In this document: piece by piece, positions 1 to 8,646 of the stretch
How the letters are laid out: every line of letters begins with the position of its first letter
Position numbering within the stretch: the first letter of the stretch is position 1
Assembly: GCA_021323735.1 (NCBI GenBank)
Contig: JAJPKM010000041.1
Span: 1-64,000, forward strand
Reading direction: 5' to 3'
Length of the DNA: 64,000 nt
DNA from: Gammaproteobacteria bacterium
Lineage (GTDB): Bacteria > Pseudomonadota > Gammaproteobacteria > Steroidobacterales > Steroidobacteraceae
The notes under the pieces: model-generated
Told to the model about the DNA's origin: nothing
Database searches by the model: none
What the model saw: only the letters and a program-made list of their open reading frames with translations
Position numbers and translations under genes: made by a program

Positions 1-179
1 ACCATCTTGAGCAGCCCGCGACGCGATGCATGGTCGGCTTTGTGCGTGGTGAAATGCTGGCTCAAGCCGTTAATGCGCTCGGACAACAAGGCAATTTGAA
101 CTTCGGGGGAACCGGTGTCCTGCGCGCTGCGCTGGAATTTACCGACGACGCCCGTCTTTTCTTCACGAGTAAGTGGCAT
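1..179 (-). CDS. rpsO: 30S ribosomal protein S15 (3' end outside window)
   Basis: The reverse strand reads [12 protein letters not shown] at the start, then a [13 protein letters not shown] stretch and a SHRRG-like segment, which is the S15 N-terminal signature. S15 binds 16S rRNA at the h20/h22 junction and begins assembly of the 30S platform. About 60 residues are visible out of the usual 89; the C-terminus lies beyond base 1. It is the last visible gene of the leftward rimP-nusA-infB-rbfA-truB-rpsO block and is separated from truB by 74 bp, enough for its own promoter or for an autoregulatory leader as known for rpsO in E. coli; I did not identify a specific element there. Confidence 0.95.
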   Translation of the reverse strand, partial: MPLTREEKTGVVGKFQRSAQDTGSPEVQIALLSERINGLSQHFTTHKADHASRRGLLKM

Positions 180-253
180 TGAAATCAAACCCTCAATCAA
201 CAACTTAGGACCTTTTAAGAAGCCGGGCATTGTACGCGTCGCGGCACCCGCTC

Positions 254-1165
254 TCAAGCGCGATTCGCAACCGATGAAATAAGTCGTAACGGCCTGAGTA
301 AACCTGCCGCCTCGATCTCCCCCAAACCCAGAAACCCTAAGCCCGCCGCATAGATACGCACGGTACCGGGTGCGGTCCCGGGCAGCTCAGCGGCGATATT
401 GACCGTCTGGCCCTGACGAAAAGCGCCCACGCCGCCTTCCGGCAGGTCCAGCCGCCGCCAAGCGCAGAGCGCGGCGTCCACCGGCAACAGGGCCTCGTGG
501 CGCTGCATCATGGACAGTGATTCCAAGGCCTCGAAAGAAAATAGGCGTTCGGCCTCAAAAGGTGCCACCCCGATGCGCCGCAAGGCTGCCAGGTGGCCGA
601 TGGTCTTAAGCTGCGCCGCCAAATCCTCCGCCAGGACGCGAATGTAAGCACCTTTCGTGCAGCGCACATCGAACTCCAGGTCCGGTGGCCGCCAGTCCAG
701 CAATTGGAGCTCGTGGATGACGATGGCCCGCGCCGCACGTTCGCGCGTGATGCCGGCGCGTGCATATTCATAGAGCGGTTTGCCGTCCTGCTTCAGAGCG
801 GAATGCATCGGCGGCACTTGCTGGTAGTCGCGCGGGAACGCCGCCAGAGCCTGCCGCAGCTGCTCTGCCGAAAAGGCCGGCAGGGTGCGGGTCTCGACCA
901 CGGCCGATTCGCGATCGGCACTGGGCGTGCGTTCGCCGAGGCGCACCGTCACCCGGTAGGTCTTGTCGGCATCCAATAACTGCGCGCCGAACTTGGTGGC
1001 CTCGCCGAAACAAATCGGCAGCAAGCCCGAGGCCAGCGGATCCAGCGATCCGGTGTGCCCGGCCTTGCGCGCATTGAACAGACGTTTGGCGCGCGCGACC
1101 GCGCCGGCGGAACTCAAACCCAACGGCTTATCGAGCAGCAAAATCCCGTGAATGTCGACCGGCAC
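254..1165 (-). CDS. truB: tRNA pseudouridine(55) synthase TruB
   Basis: 303 aa, normal family length. It makes pseudouridine 55 in the T-loop of tRNAs. The N-terminus carries the family hallmarks [11 protein letters not shown] and [14 protein letters not shown], in which Asp42 is the catalytic aspartate; a [12 protein letters not shown] motif follows near residue 175, and the C-terminal part is PUA-like. The start is GTG, placed 3 bp after the rbfA stop codon (TAG), with a GAAGG ribosome-binding site that overlaps the end of rbfA, so the two are probably translationally coupled. Gene order rbfA-truB-rpsO is the classic proteobacterial arrangement. Confidence 0.96.
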   Translation of the reverse strand: MPVDIHGILLLDKPLGLSSAGAVARAKRLFNARKAGHTGSLDPLASGLLPICFGEATKFGAQLLDADKTYRVTVRLGERTPSADRESAVVETRTLPAFSAEQLRQALAAFPRDYQQVPPMHSALKQDGKPLYEYARAGITRERAARAIVIHELQLLDWRPPDLEFDVRCTKGAYIRVLAEDLAAQLKTIGHLAALRRIGVAPFEAERLFSFEALESLSMMQRHEALLPVDAALCAWRRLDLPEGGVGAFRQGQTVNIAAELPGTAPGTVRIYAAGLGFLGLGEIEAAGLLRPLRLISSVANRA

Positions 1166-1168
1166 TTC

Positions 1169-1654
1169 CTAGCCTTCGTCGACGATATGATCGTGATCGG
1201 TATCCTCGGTGGCTGCGCGATCGCCGGTCCGTGCGCCTTCGTCGGCTCGCCCCTCGCCCGTGCGCGCCCCTTCGTCGGCGGCAGCTGCAGCACCCGGGGC
1301 AGGCTTTTTCAGCGAGTCGATCAGCTGAGTCAGGCGCACGCCGTGTTCGATGGTGGTGTCGAGTTCGAAAGTCAACGTCGGGGTATGGCGGATCATCAGC
1401 GACTTCGACAGCGCATTGCGCAGAAAACCCGCCGCACTCGTCAGCCCCCGCTGGACCTTCGGGTCCGGCCCGTCCTTGCCGAACACCAGGTAGTAGACGC
1501 GAGCCGTGCGCAGATCGCCCGTGACATCGACCGCGGTGATGGTCACATTACCGATACGCTCGTCCTTGACGTGGCGGCGCAAGAGCTCGGTCAGCTCGCG
1601 CTGGATCTGCTCACCCAGCCGTTTGGCCCGCGGGTTATCTTGTTTAGGCGCCAT
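1169..1654 (-). CDS. rbfA: ribosome-binding factor A with acidic repeat tail
   Basis: 161 aa. RbfA binds the 30S subunit near the 5' helix of 16S rRNA and helps late maturation, notably in the cold. Residues about 8-120 form the KH-like fold, with the opening RAKRLGEQIQREL and the RVYYLVFG strand. The remaining about 40 residues are a low-complexity Ala/Gly/Glu/Asp tail in which the segment ADEGARTG occurs twice, followed by an Asp/His-rich end; such tails are dispensable in the family and this one looks like a recent internal duplication. It follows infB by 92 bp, a spacer that holds three hairpins. Confidence 0.94.
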   Translation of the reverse strand: MAPKQDNPRAKRLGEQIQRELTELLRRHVKDERIGNVTITAVDVTGDLRTARVYYLVFGKDGPDPKVQRGLTSAAGFLRNALSKSLMIRHTPTLTFELDTTIEHGVRLTQLIDSLKKPAPGAAAAADEGARTGEGRADEGARTGDRAATEDTDHDHIVDEG

Positions 1655-1666
1655 GCGCCACTCTCA

Positions 1667-1746
1667 ACGGGGTCGAAGCGACCCCGTCCTTACGTGCTCG
1701 CTGCGCGAGCATGGGAATACCACGTCGAAGGGTGGCGCGTAGCGCC
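1667..1746 (-). other. three consecutive hairpins in the infB-rbfA spacer
   Basis: The 92-bp spacer holds three inverted repeats end to end: ACGGGGTCG/CGACCCCGT at 1667-1687, GCTCG/CGAGC at 1696-1710 and GGCGC/GCGCC at 1734-1746, the last abutting the infB stop codon. None is followed by a clear T-run on the minus strand, so simple intrinsic termination is unlikely. An RNA processing site, a stabiliser of the infB 3' end or a modulator of rbfA translation are possible; this is inference. Confidence 0.55.
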
Positions 1747-4254
1747 TTACAGAGTGCGGGCAACTTCGACTCGGGAGTAGCACTCGATCTGATCGCGCTC
1801 CTGGACATCGTTGTAGTTCTTCACCCCGATGCCGCACTCGGTTCCCGCGCGCACTTCGTTCACATCGTCCTTGAAACGCTTGAGGGATTCCAAAGCCCCT
1901 TCGAAAATGACCACGTTGTTGCGCAGCACACGAATCGGGAAGTTGCGGCGCACATAGCCATCGATGACCATGCACCCGGCGACCGTGCCGAATTTGCTCG
2001 AGCGAAACACGCTGCGCACCTCGGCAAGCCCGACGATCTGTTCCTTCACCTCCGGCGACAGCATGCCCGTGAGCACGGCTTTGATGTCGTCAATGGCTTC
2101 GTAAATGATGCTGTAGTAGCGTACATCCACGCCGTGCTCCTTGATGGCCGCACGCGCGGCGGCATCGCCTCGCACATTGAAGGCGATGATGCGGGCCTTG
2201 GAAGCCGCCGCCAAGGTCACGTCGGACTCGGTGAGACCGCCCACACCGGACGCGATGATGTTGACCGCGACTTCGGCGGTCGACAAGGCATTCAACGAAT
2301 CGCGCAGCGCCTCGGCACTGCCCTGCACGTCGGCTTTGACCAACAACTGCACCACATCCGCCTTGCTCTCGCCCATGGTCGAGAACACGTCTTGCATGTT
2401 GGTCGCCTTCTGCGCCAACTTGACGTCGCGGGATTTCGACTGCCGGTGCATGGCGACTTCGCGGGCCTTGCGCTCGCTCTCCACCACCAACAGTTCATCG
2501 CCGGCGTTCGGCGCCCCGGACAATCCCAGCACCACCACGGGCATGGAAGGTCCTGCCGAGTCGACCGGATGGCCGGCCTCGTCAAACAGGGCACGCACCC
2601 GGCCGAATTCCTGCCCAATGAGCAGCGGATCGCCCAGCTTCAACGTGCCGCGCAACACCAGTACGGTGGCCACCGCCCCGCGGCCTTTCTCCAGGCTGGA
2701 TTCGATGACATAGCCGGCCGCAAGACCGGCGGTCGGCGCCTTCAATTCGAGCACTTCGGCTTGCAGCAAGAGGCTGTCGAGCAGCTGATCGACGCCCAGA
2801 CCGGTCCGCGCCGAGACCGGCACGAAGATATTCTCGCCGCCCCACTCTTCGGGGATCACGCCGTGTTTGGTCAGCTCCTGCTTGACCTTTTCCGCGTCGG
2901 CTTCGGGCTTGTCCATCTTGTTGAGCGCCACCACGATGGGTACTTTCGCGGCTTGCGCATGTTGAATCGCTTCGACGGTCTGCGGCATGACGCCGTCATC
3001 GGCGCCCACCACCAAAATCACGATATCCGTGACCTGCGCGCCTCGGGCACGCATGGAGGTGAAAGCCGCGTGACCCGGAGTATCGAGAAAGGTCACCATG
3101 CCCTTGGCCGTTTCCACATGGTATGCGCCGATATGCTGCGTGATACCGCCCGCCTCGCCCGCGGCCACCTTGGAACGGCGGATGTAATCGAGCAATGAAG
3201 TCTTACCGTGATCGACGTGGCCCATGACGGTGACCACCGGCGGGCGCGGCAATACTTCGAGGGAAGAATCTGCCTCGCCTTGCAAATCGTCTTCGATGAC
3301 GTTTTCTTTGCGCAGCACGGCCGTGTGGCCCATCTCCTCCACGACCAGCACCGCGGTATCCTGCTCGATCATCTGATTGATCGTCGCCATCACGCCCATG
3401 TTCATCATGACCTTGATGACTTCGGTGGCCTTGACCGCCATCTTTTGAGCGAGTTCGCCCACCGTCATGGCCTCGCCGATCGCCACCTCGCGCACCACGC
3501 GGGCCGTCGGCATCTCGAATCCATGCTTGGTATCCGCATCCCCGCCCATCGAGCGGCGGCGCCCATCGCGGGATTTCTTCTTCTTGTGCCGCGAGCTGAC
3601 ATCGCCGACGATGTGCAGCTCCTGACGGCCGTAGCGGGTCGCTTTGTCGTCCACCACTTCGCGCACGGCTTTGCCGGGCTTCGCCGCGGCGGCCTTGCGG
3701 TCGCGCTCGGCTACCTCACGCGCCTGCGCCTCGGCGGCGCGGCGCGCCTCCTCCTCGGCGGTGCGCTTGCGATTCTCTTCGTCGCTGCGCCGACGGCTCT
3801 CTTCTTCCTGGCGCTCGCGGTCCAGGCGCTCCTTCTCCAGCCGCTCGTGCTCGGCACGCTCGAGCGCCGCCTTGGCTTGCTCCTCGGTCTCGCGCAGCCT
3901 GTCGATCTCTTCTTGTTGATGGCGCGCCTGATCCTCGAGTACCTCGCGCTTGACGTAGGTACGCTTGCTGCGCACCTCGACGTTTACCGTGCGGGCGCGG
4001 CCCTGCGGGCTCGCGAGCTTCAGCTCCGATTGCGATTTGCGGCGCAGCGTAATCTTGCGCGGGGCGGCATCGCCCTGAGATTCGTCGTGGCCGTGACTAC
4101 GGCGCAGATGCGTCAGCAGTTCGTGCTTGGCGTCCTCGCTGATCATGCCCTCGGCGCCATCGACTTTTATCCCGGCCTGATCCAGCTGCTGCAGCAGCCT
4201 ATCGACCGGGACCTTCAGCACCTCGGCGAATTGCGCGACGGTTACATCTGCCAT
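1747..4254 (-). CDS. infB: translation initiation factor IF-2
   Basis: 835 aa GTPase that delivers fMet-tRNA to the 30S P site and promotes subunit joining. Order: an IF2_N domain (1-55), a long Lys/Glu/Arg-rich charged linker that is probably helical (about 95-220), a second IF2_N-like module (about 250-305), then the G domain with GHVDHGKT (from about 343), DTPGHAAF and NKMD, and the C-terminal beta-barrel and tRNA-binding domains. The ATG is preceded by a good AGGAG site, 15 bp after the nusA stop. The very regular ER/EA repeats of the linker explain long spurious open frames on the opposite strand. Confidence 0.98.
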   Translation of the reverse strand: MADVTVAQFAEVLKVPVDRLLQQLDQAGIKVDGAEGMISEDAKHELLTHLRRSHGHDESQGDAAPRKITLRRKSQSELKLASPQGRARTVNVEVRSKRTYVKREVLEDQARHQQEEIDRLRETEEQAKAALERAEHERLEKERLDRERQEEESRRRSDEENRKRTAEEEARRAAEAQAREVAERDRKAAAAKPGKAVREVVDDKATRYGRQELHIVGDVSSRHKKKKSRDGRRRSMGGDADTKHGFEMPTARVVREVAIGEAMTVGELAQKMAVKATEVIKVMMNMGVMATINQMIEQDTAVLVVEEMGHTAVLRKENVIEDDLQGEADSSLEVLPRPPVVTVMGHVDHGKTSLLDYIRRSKVAAGEAGGITQHIGAYHVETAKGMVTFLDTPGHAAFTSMRARGAQVTDIVILVVGADDGVMPQTVEAIQHAQAAKVPIVVALNKMDKPEADAEKVKQELTKHGVIPEEWGGENIFVPVSARTGLGVDQLLDSLLLQAEVLELKAPTAGLAAGYVIESSLEKGRGAVATVLVLRGTLKLGDPLLIGQEFGRVRALFDEAGHPVDSAGPSMPVVVLGLSGAPNAGDELLVVESERKAREVAMHRQSKSRDVKLAQKATNMQDVFSTMGESKADVVQLLVKADVQGSAEALRDSLNALSTAEVAVNIIASGVGGLTESDVTLAAASKARIIAFNVRGDAAARAAIKEHGVDVRYYSIIYEAIDDIKAVLTGMLSPEVKEQIVGLAEVRSVFRSSKFGTVAGCMVIDGYVRRNFPIRVLRNNVVIFEGALESLKRFKDDVNEVRAGTECGIGVKNYNDVQERDQIECYSRVEVARTL

Positions 4255-4269
4255 ACTTGCTCCTAAACC

Positions 4270-5760
4270 TTAAGCGTTTTCCGCGAACCAGTGCTTGCGG
4301 GCATTCATGATCAGTTCGCCGGCTTTCTTCTCATCGATGCTGCCCATCTCGACCAATTCGTCGACCGCCAAGTCGGCCAAATTGTCCCGCGTGCGGACTC
4401 CCTTGCGGGCCAAGACTTTACCCAGGCTCTCGCCCGTGATTTCGAGCAAATCCGCCTCAGGGTGGGCGCCGTCCATCGATTCTTCGCTGGCGATCGCCTG
4501 AGTCAACAGCACATCGCGCGCACGAGTGCGCAGCTCCTTGACGATTTCCTCGTCGAACTCCTCGATGCCGTTCAGTTCGCTGGCCGGCACGTAGGCAATT
4601 TCTTCGATCGTGGAAAACCCTTCCTGAACCAGGATACTCGCGACATCGGCATCGACATCGAGCTGTTTCATGAAGGTTTCGCGCAGCGCCAAGGACTCGG
4701 TCTCGCTCTTCGCCTCGGCCTGCGACTCGCTCATCACGTTCAATTCCCAGCCGGTCAGTTCGCTCGCCAAACGGATGTTCTGGCCGCCGCGGCCGATGGC
4801 CTGCGAGAGCTTGTCTTCGGATACGGCGATATCCATCGAATGCGAGTCCTCGTCGACGACGATGGAGGTCACTTCGGCCGGCGCCATGGCATTGATGACG
4901 AACTGCGCGTTGTTGTCGTCGAATGGAATGATGTCGACGCGCTCGCCGGCGATTTCATTCGATACGGCCTGCACGCGCGAACCGCGCATGCCGACGCACG
5001 CACCCACCGGGTCGACCCGCGGATCGTTGCTGCGAACCGCGATCTTCGCACGCACTCCCGCGTCGCGCGCGGCGGCAAGAATATTGATCAGGCCCTGACC
5101 GACCTCGGGCACCTCGAGCTTGAACAGCTCGATCAAGAATTCCGGAGCGGTACGCGACAGGAAGAGCTGCGGCCCGCGCAACTCGGTGCGGACTTCCTTC
5201 AGGAATGCCTTGATGCGGTCCTGCGGACGCACCGGTTCGCGCGGAATCATTTCCTCGCGCGCGATGAATCCTTCGGCATTGGCCCCGAGGTCGACATAAA
5301 CACCGTTGCGGTCGACCCGCTTGACGATCCCGCTCACCAAAGTGCCGGCGCGGTCCTTGTAGGCATCGACGACCTGCGCACGTTCGGCCTCGCGAACCTT
5401 CTGCACGATGACCTGCTTGGCGGTCTGGGCGAGAATTCGGCCGAATGGCACCGACTCCATCGGCTCCTCGACGTATCCGCCCGGCTCCACGTCCTTGTCG
5501 ATTTCGCGCGCATCGTCCAGGCGCAGCTCTCGCTCCGGCACCTCCAATTCGGTGGAGTCGTCGGCGAACACCTTCCAGCGCCGAAAGGTATCGTATCCGC
5601 CGGTCTTGCGGTTGATCGCGACCCGGACGTCGAGTTCTTCGCCATGCTTCTTGCGAGTCGCGGACGCGAGCGCGGCTTCGAGCGCGTCGAATATGATTTC
5701 CTTGTCGACGCCCTTCTCGTTGGAGACCGCATCCACGGCCATCAATATTTCTTTATTCAT
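4270..5760 (-). CDS. nusA: transcription elongation/antitermination factor NusA
   Basis: 496 aa, the gammaproteobacterial length. It binds RNA polymerase near the exit channel and modulates pausing, termination and rRNA antitermination. Seen in order: N-terminal polymerase-binding domain (MNKEILMAVDAVSNEKG onward), an S1 domain (VSGIVKRVDRNGVYVDLG), KH1 and KH2 including IGRGGQNIRLASELTGW, and two C-terminal acidic HhH repeats (residues about 365-490). The AGGAG site is ten bases upstream of ATG. It sits 18 bp downstream of rimP. In E. coli NusA controls its own operon, and the terminator-bearing leader upstream of rimP fits the same idea. Confidence 0.98.
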   Translation of the reverse strand: MNKEILMAVDAVSNEKGVDKEIIFDALEAALASATRKKHGEELDVRVAINRKTGGYDTFRRWKVFADDSTELEVPERELRLDDAREIDKDVEPGGYVEEPMESVPFGRILAQTAKQVIVQKVREAERAQVVDAYKDRAGTLVSGIVKRVDRNGVYVDLGANAEGFIAREEMIPREPVRPQDRIKAFLKEVRTELRGPQLFLSRTAPEFLIELFKLEVPEVGQGLINILAAARDAGVRAKIAVRSNDPRVDPVGACVGMRGSRVQAVSNEIAGERVDIIPFDDNNAQFVINAMAPAEVTSIVVDEDSHSMDIAVSEDKLSQAIGRGGQNIRLASELTGWELNVMSESQAEAKSETESLALRETFMKQLDVDADVASILVQEGFSTIEEIAYVPASELNGIEEFDEEIVKELRTRARDVLLTQAIASEESMDGAHPEADLLEITGESLGKVLARKGVRTRDNLADLAVDELVEMGSIDEKKAGELIMNARKHWFAENA

Positions 5761-5778
5761 AAAACTAAAGACTCCTGC

Positions 5779-6231
5779 TCACTCCGGCCGCAATCTCGCC
5801 TTCTGTATTCGATCGAGCGGCAGGCTGTGCGCCTTGCCGTCGACTTCCACTACAATCGTTCCGTCCGCCACCGACCTCAATACCCCGGCAAACCGCCGCC
5901 GCCCTTCGAGCGGCAGCTTCAGCTCGGCGAAGATCCGCTCGCCCAAAAACCGCTCGAAGTGCGCAACTTTGCGCAAAATCCGATCGAAACCCGGCGAGGA
6001 AACCTCAAGGGTATAATGTCCCTTGATCGGATCCTCGGTCTCCAGCAACTGGCTCACCGCCGCGCTGACACGCGCGCAATCATCCACCGTGACCGCTGCG
6101 CCCGTAGCCGGTCCATCGATGAAGATCCGCAGGATCCCGCCGCGCCCTTCGCGCACGTACTCGATATCCACCAACTCGTACCCAAGCGCCTCGATCGGCG
6201 GCTCCAACAAGCGCATCAAGGCGTCACGCAT
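5779..6231 (-). CDS. rimP: ribosome maturation factor RimP
   Basis: 150 aa with the ATG chosen here; a longer frame reaches 6285, but its extra 18 residues would overlap the leader terminators and are not family-like. RimP is needed for 30S maturation. The sequence starts MRDALMRLLEPPIEALGYEL, has the GGILRIFIDG strand of the N-terminal domain and the VSSPGFDRIL motif, and ends with the SH3-like C-terminal domain (residues about 95-150). It is the first gene of the operon and lies 21 bp downstream of the second leader terminator. The ribosome-binding site is weak (GGGGC). Confidence 0.96.
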   Translation of the reverse strand: MRDALMRLLEPPIEALGYELVDIEYVREGRGGILRIFIDGPATGAAVTVDDCARVSAAVSQLLETEDPIKGHYTLEVSSPGFDRILRKVAHFERFLGERIFAELKLPLEGRRRFAGVLRSVADGTIVVEVDGKAHSLPLDRIQKARLRPE

Positions 6232-6251
6232 TGAAATGCCCCAACAAAAAC

Positions 6252-6276
6252 AAAAAAGGGGACCATCGGCCCCCTT
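6252..6276 (-). terminator. leader terminator T2 upstream of rimP
   Basis: On the minus strand a nine-pair stem (AAGGGGGCC / GGUCCCCUU, one G-U pair, GAU loop) is followed by four further U residues. It lies between the operon promoter and rimP, so it must be read through or antiterminated for the operon to be expressed. Confidence 0.8.
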
Positions 6277-6287
6277 ATCCAGCAACG

Positions 6288-6307
6288 AAAAAGCCCCTAG
6301 GAGGGGC
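6288..6307 (-). terminator. leader terminator T1 upstream of rimP
   Basis: On the minus strand GCCCCT / AGGGGC forms a six-pair stem with a three-base loop (6293-6307) followed by five T residues (6292-6288). It is the first of two tandem intrinsic terminators, about 80 nt after the predicted transcription start. Confidence 0.78.
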
Positions 6308-6393
6308 CAAACAAACAGCCGCGGAACCCGTCAGATCGGTGCAACCCAACGGTCTTAAGCCAACGCCAAATCCAGCCCCCGCCGAGGGCCGCG

Positions 6394-6422
6394 ATTATAG
6401 GCAATGCGCCTTCGGGCGTAAA
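6394..6422 (-). promoter_or_regulatory. sigma-70 promoter of the rimP-nusA-infB operon
   Basis: Read leftward: -35 TTTACG (6422-6417), a 17-bp spacer, and a perfect -10 TATAAT (6399-6394). It is located just downstream of the terminator of the RRM gene, as expected for the head of a new leftward transcription unit. The leader would be about 155 nt, with T1 and T2 before rimP. Confidence 0.78.
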
Positions 6423-6440
6423 CCCTGATCGCACGCCAAT

Positions 6441-6472
6441 AAAAACTTAAGGCCGCTCGAGCGGCCTTAAGT
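6441..6472 (-). terminator. intrinsic terminator of the RRM-protein gene
   Basis: A perfect 28-bp palindrome (6445-6472, centre CTCGAG) followed on the minus strand by a T-run at 6444-6441. It begins 24 bp after the stop codon of the RNA-binding protein gene. Perfect symmetry means it could also act on the plus strand, but there is no T-run on that side. Confidence 0.85.
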
Positions 6473-6495
6473 CATCGCTCAAATCTTAAACGCTG

Positions 6496-6789
6496 TTACC
6501 AGCGCTTCGGACCACGCGATCCGCCGCCACCACCACCACCGCCACCGGTGCGCTCCTGAGCCTCATTCACTTTCAGCGCTCGCCCGTCGACGTCGTGGCC
6601 GTTCAGGGCCTGCATAGCGCGCGCAGCATCTGCGCTGGCCATTTCAACGAAGCCGAAGCCGCGGGGCCGACCGGTGTCGCGATCATTGATCAACGCCACC
6701 GACTGTACCGCACCATGCTTTTCGAACAGCGCGCGCACTGCGGATTCGTCCATCGAGAACGGGAGATTGCCAACATACATTTTCGTCAT
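6496..6789 (-). CDS. single-RRM glycine-rich RNA-binding protein
   Basis: 97 aa. One RRM domain fills residues 3-80, with RNP2 MYVGNLPF (4-11) and RNP1 RGFGFVEM (43-50), both with the aromatic residues that stack on RNA. The tail is a run of nine glycines followed by SRGPKRW. This is the bacterial/cyanobacterial 'rbp' type, small cytoplasmic proteins often induced by cold; the exact targets are unknown. It is monocistronic: its own strong terminator follows and a roughly 320-bp spacer precedes. A long 5' untranslated region, as in cold-shock mRNAs, is possible but not shown. Confidence 0.93.
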   Translation of the reverse strand: MTKMYVGNLPFSMDESAVRALFEKHGAVQSVALINDRDTGRPRGFGFVEMASADAARAMQALNGHDVDGRALKVNEAQERTGGGGGGGGGSRGPKRW

Positions 6790-7111
6790 GTGAAGAATAC
6801 CTACTGCAAAAGAAGCTATCGGCCGGTCACGCGTGCCTACATTTTGAAAGATTTAAGCGGAATGCCAGCCACCTGGATCGAAGAAACCTGCTTTGTGGGT
6901 TGTGGCCAAGGTGACGCCGGAGCGGCGCGGTGACCAGAAACGGACCAAGTAGAAATCACGAACCGGCGAGGATATTACAGCAATTTGCCGATAAGTACGA
7001 ATCCTGCCGCTTCAAACCCTTATTGCTGCATTGCCGCAATCCTGGCAAGTGCATCTCAAGGCAGTTATTCTCCCTCGCCACCGACCTAAAATCATAAAAA
7101 TCCATGATCCC
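6790..7111. other. intergenic region between divergent RRM and acyltransferase genes
   Basis: 322 bp without a convincing gene. It must hold the promoters of both neighbours. A candidate rightward -10 TAAAAT at 7087-7092 with a poor -35 (TTATTC, 7065-7070) would start transcription a few bases before the acyltransferase ATG; I regard it as weak. Nothing else recognisable. Confidence 0.4.
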
Positions 7112-8056
7112 ATGCGGATGCCCTTAGCCTTTTTCCTGCCCAAGTATTGGATCACCTGGGTCGGATTGGGGGTCATGCGTGTCATGGAACTGCTGCCCTT
7201 CCCTGCGCAGCGGCGCGTGGGCGATGCGATCGGCATACTGCTGCGCCACCTCCCCTTCAGCTACCTGCGCATTGCACGGCGAAACATCGCCCTCTGTCTG
7301 CCGGAGCTCTCGGAGCGCGAGCGCTCCGATCTGCTCGCTCGACACTGCCGAAGCCTGGGCATGGCACTATGCGAAACCGCCGACACCTGGTGGAGCAGTG
7401 ACCGGCGCCTCAACAAACTCGCCGACGTGCAGGGCTTGCACCATCTGGAAGCGGCACTGGCCAAGGGCCGTGGCGCCATTCTGGTCGGTGGCCATTTCAC
7501 CACCATCGAAATCTCCACGCGGATATTGGGTACCGTGGTGCCGTTGAACGTGGTGTATCGCCCCATGAAAAACGCACTGCTGTCGCACATTATGTACGAG
7601 AGCTTCTGCCGCCATGGGTACCCCATTCCTAAGGACGATATTCGGACCATGGTGCGGGCACTGAAGAACAACGAGGCGGTATGGTTTGCGCCCGATCAGA
7701 GTTACCGCAACAAAGGTGCCACCCTGGTCAAATTCTTCGGCATCCCGGCCGCCAGCAATCCGGCCACCTCGCGCCTGGCGCGAATTTCCGGCGCCGCCGT
7801 CATGACCTACTTTGGCGAGCGGCTGCCCGGCAATGCCGGCTACCGCGTCGTGATCAGCCCCGCCTTTGAGAACTTTCCCGGCAACGATTCGGTCGAGGAT
7901 GTCGAGCGCTACAATCGCCTGCTGGAAGCGCAGGTCCGCTTGGTGCCCGATCAGTATCTGTGGGTACACCGGCGGTTCAAGGGTTTGAGCAGCGACTATC
8001 CGGACTACTACGGGCGCGATTCCCGAGATAGGGCCCCGCAACGTCCGGCGCAATAG
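7112..8056 (+). CDS. lpxL: LpxL/HtrB-type lipid A acyltransferase
   Basis: 314 aa from the ATG at 7112; an upstream TTG at 7031 would add 27 residues that do not look like the family. The enzyme family transfers a secondary acyl chain from acyl-ACP to Kdo2-lipid IVA at the inner face of the cytoplasmic membrane. The family opening FLPKYWITWVGLG is followed by a hydrophobic N-terminal anchor, RIARRNIALCLPELS, and the catalytic HX4E motif HFTTIE (His128/Glu133), then YRPMKNALL and DQSY motifs. No strong Shine-Dalgarno is visible. It stands alone; the next gene (GNAT) follows by 27 bp and may share its transcript. LpxM or another LPLAT-family acyltransferase remains possible. Confidence 0.82.
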   Translation: MRMPLAFFLPKYWITWVGLGVMRVMELLPFPAQRRVGDAIGILLRHLPFSYLRIARRNIALCLPELSERERSDLLARHCRSLGMALCETADTWWSSDRRLNKLADVQGLHHLEAALAKGRGAILVGGHFTTIEISTRILGTVVPLNVVYRPMKNALLSHIMYESFCRHGYPIPKDDIRTMVRALKNNEAVWFAPDQSYRNKGATLVKFFGIPAASNPATSRLARISGAAVMTYFGERLPGNAGYRVVISPAFENFPGNDSVEDVERYNRLLEAQVRLVPDQYLWVHRRFKGLSSDYPDYYGRDSRDRAPQRPAQ

Positions 8057-8083
8057 CGCGGGCACGTCACGCAGCGATATCCA

Positions 8084-8626
8084 GTGTCCTTCCTTCTGCG
8101 CAAAGCCACGCCGGCCGACATTCCAGCACTAAATGAGCTGATAGCGCGCTCCGCCCGCGGTTTGAGCACGGCGGAGTACCGCCCGGCGCAAATCGAAGGC
8201 GCATTACGCGGTGCGTTCGGCGTCGATACCCAATTGCTGGCGGACGGGACTTACTACGTGGTCGAAGACGGCGGTCAGATCGTCGGCTGCGGCGGATGGA
8301 GCTTCCGATCGACACTGTTTGGCAGCGATGCGCGCGCCGGACGCGATTCGTCCATCCTGAACCCCACGACCGAAGCGGCGAAGATCCGCGCCTTCTTCGT
8401 CGACCCCGGCCATGCTCGCCGTGGCATCGGGTCTCTGCTTCTCGAGCATTGCGAGCGAGAGGCACGCGCGCACTCCTACGCTTGCGTCGAACTCATGGCG
8501 ACACTTCCCGGCGTCAAGCTGTATGCCGCTCGCGGCTATGTCGGCAGCCCCATGGTGCACTTCGACTTAGGATCCGGTGAGTCCATCGAATTCATCCCCA
8601 TGCGCAAGAACCTGGAGCCTGTTTAA
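8084..8626 (+). CDS. GNAT-family N-acetyltransferase
   Basis: 180 aa, GTG start. The acetyl-CoA pyrophosphate-binding loop is seen as RRGIGS (motif A) after the IRAFFVDP strand, with the N-terminal opening LLRKATPADIPALNELI typical for GNATs and a YAARGYVG segment near the C-terminus. Soluble cytoplasmic enzyme; the substrate (small molecule or protein amine) cannot be inferred. It follows the acyltransferase in the same direction by 27 bp and ends 20 bp before the stop of the convergent DUF1415 gene, with no obvious terminator between them. Confidence 0.88.
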   Translation: MSFLLRKATPADIPALNELIARSARGLSTAEYRPAQIEGALRGAFGVDTQLLADGTYYVVEDGGQIVGCGGWSFRSTLFGSDARAGRDSSILNPTTEAAKIRAFFVDPGHARRGIGSLLLEHCEREARAHSYACVELMATLPGVKLYAARGYVGSPMVHFDLGSGESIEFIPMRKNLEPV

Positions 8627-8646
8627 GCACCCCTCCCCTGGAATCT

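Noticed and set aside
1711-6234. Long open frames on the plus strand opposite infB and nusA (up to 647 codons)
   Set aside because: They mirror the codon bias of high-GC genes on the other strand, are His/Arg/Asp-rich, and oppose unmistakable infB, nusA and rimP.
6308-6390. Possible metY-like tRNA gene in the rimP leader
   Set aside because: E. coli has a tRNA there, but no cloverleaf, T-loop GGTTC-A-A pattern or CCA end can be folded from this segment.
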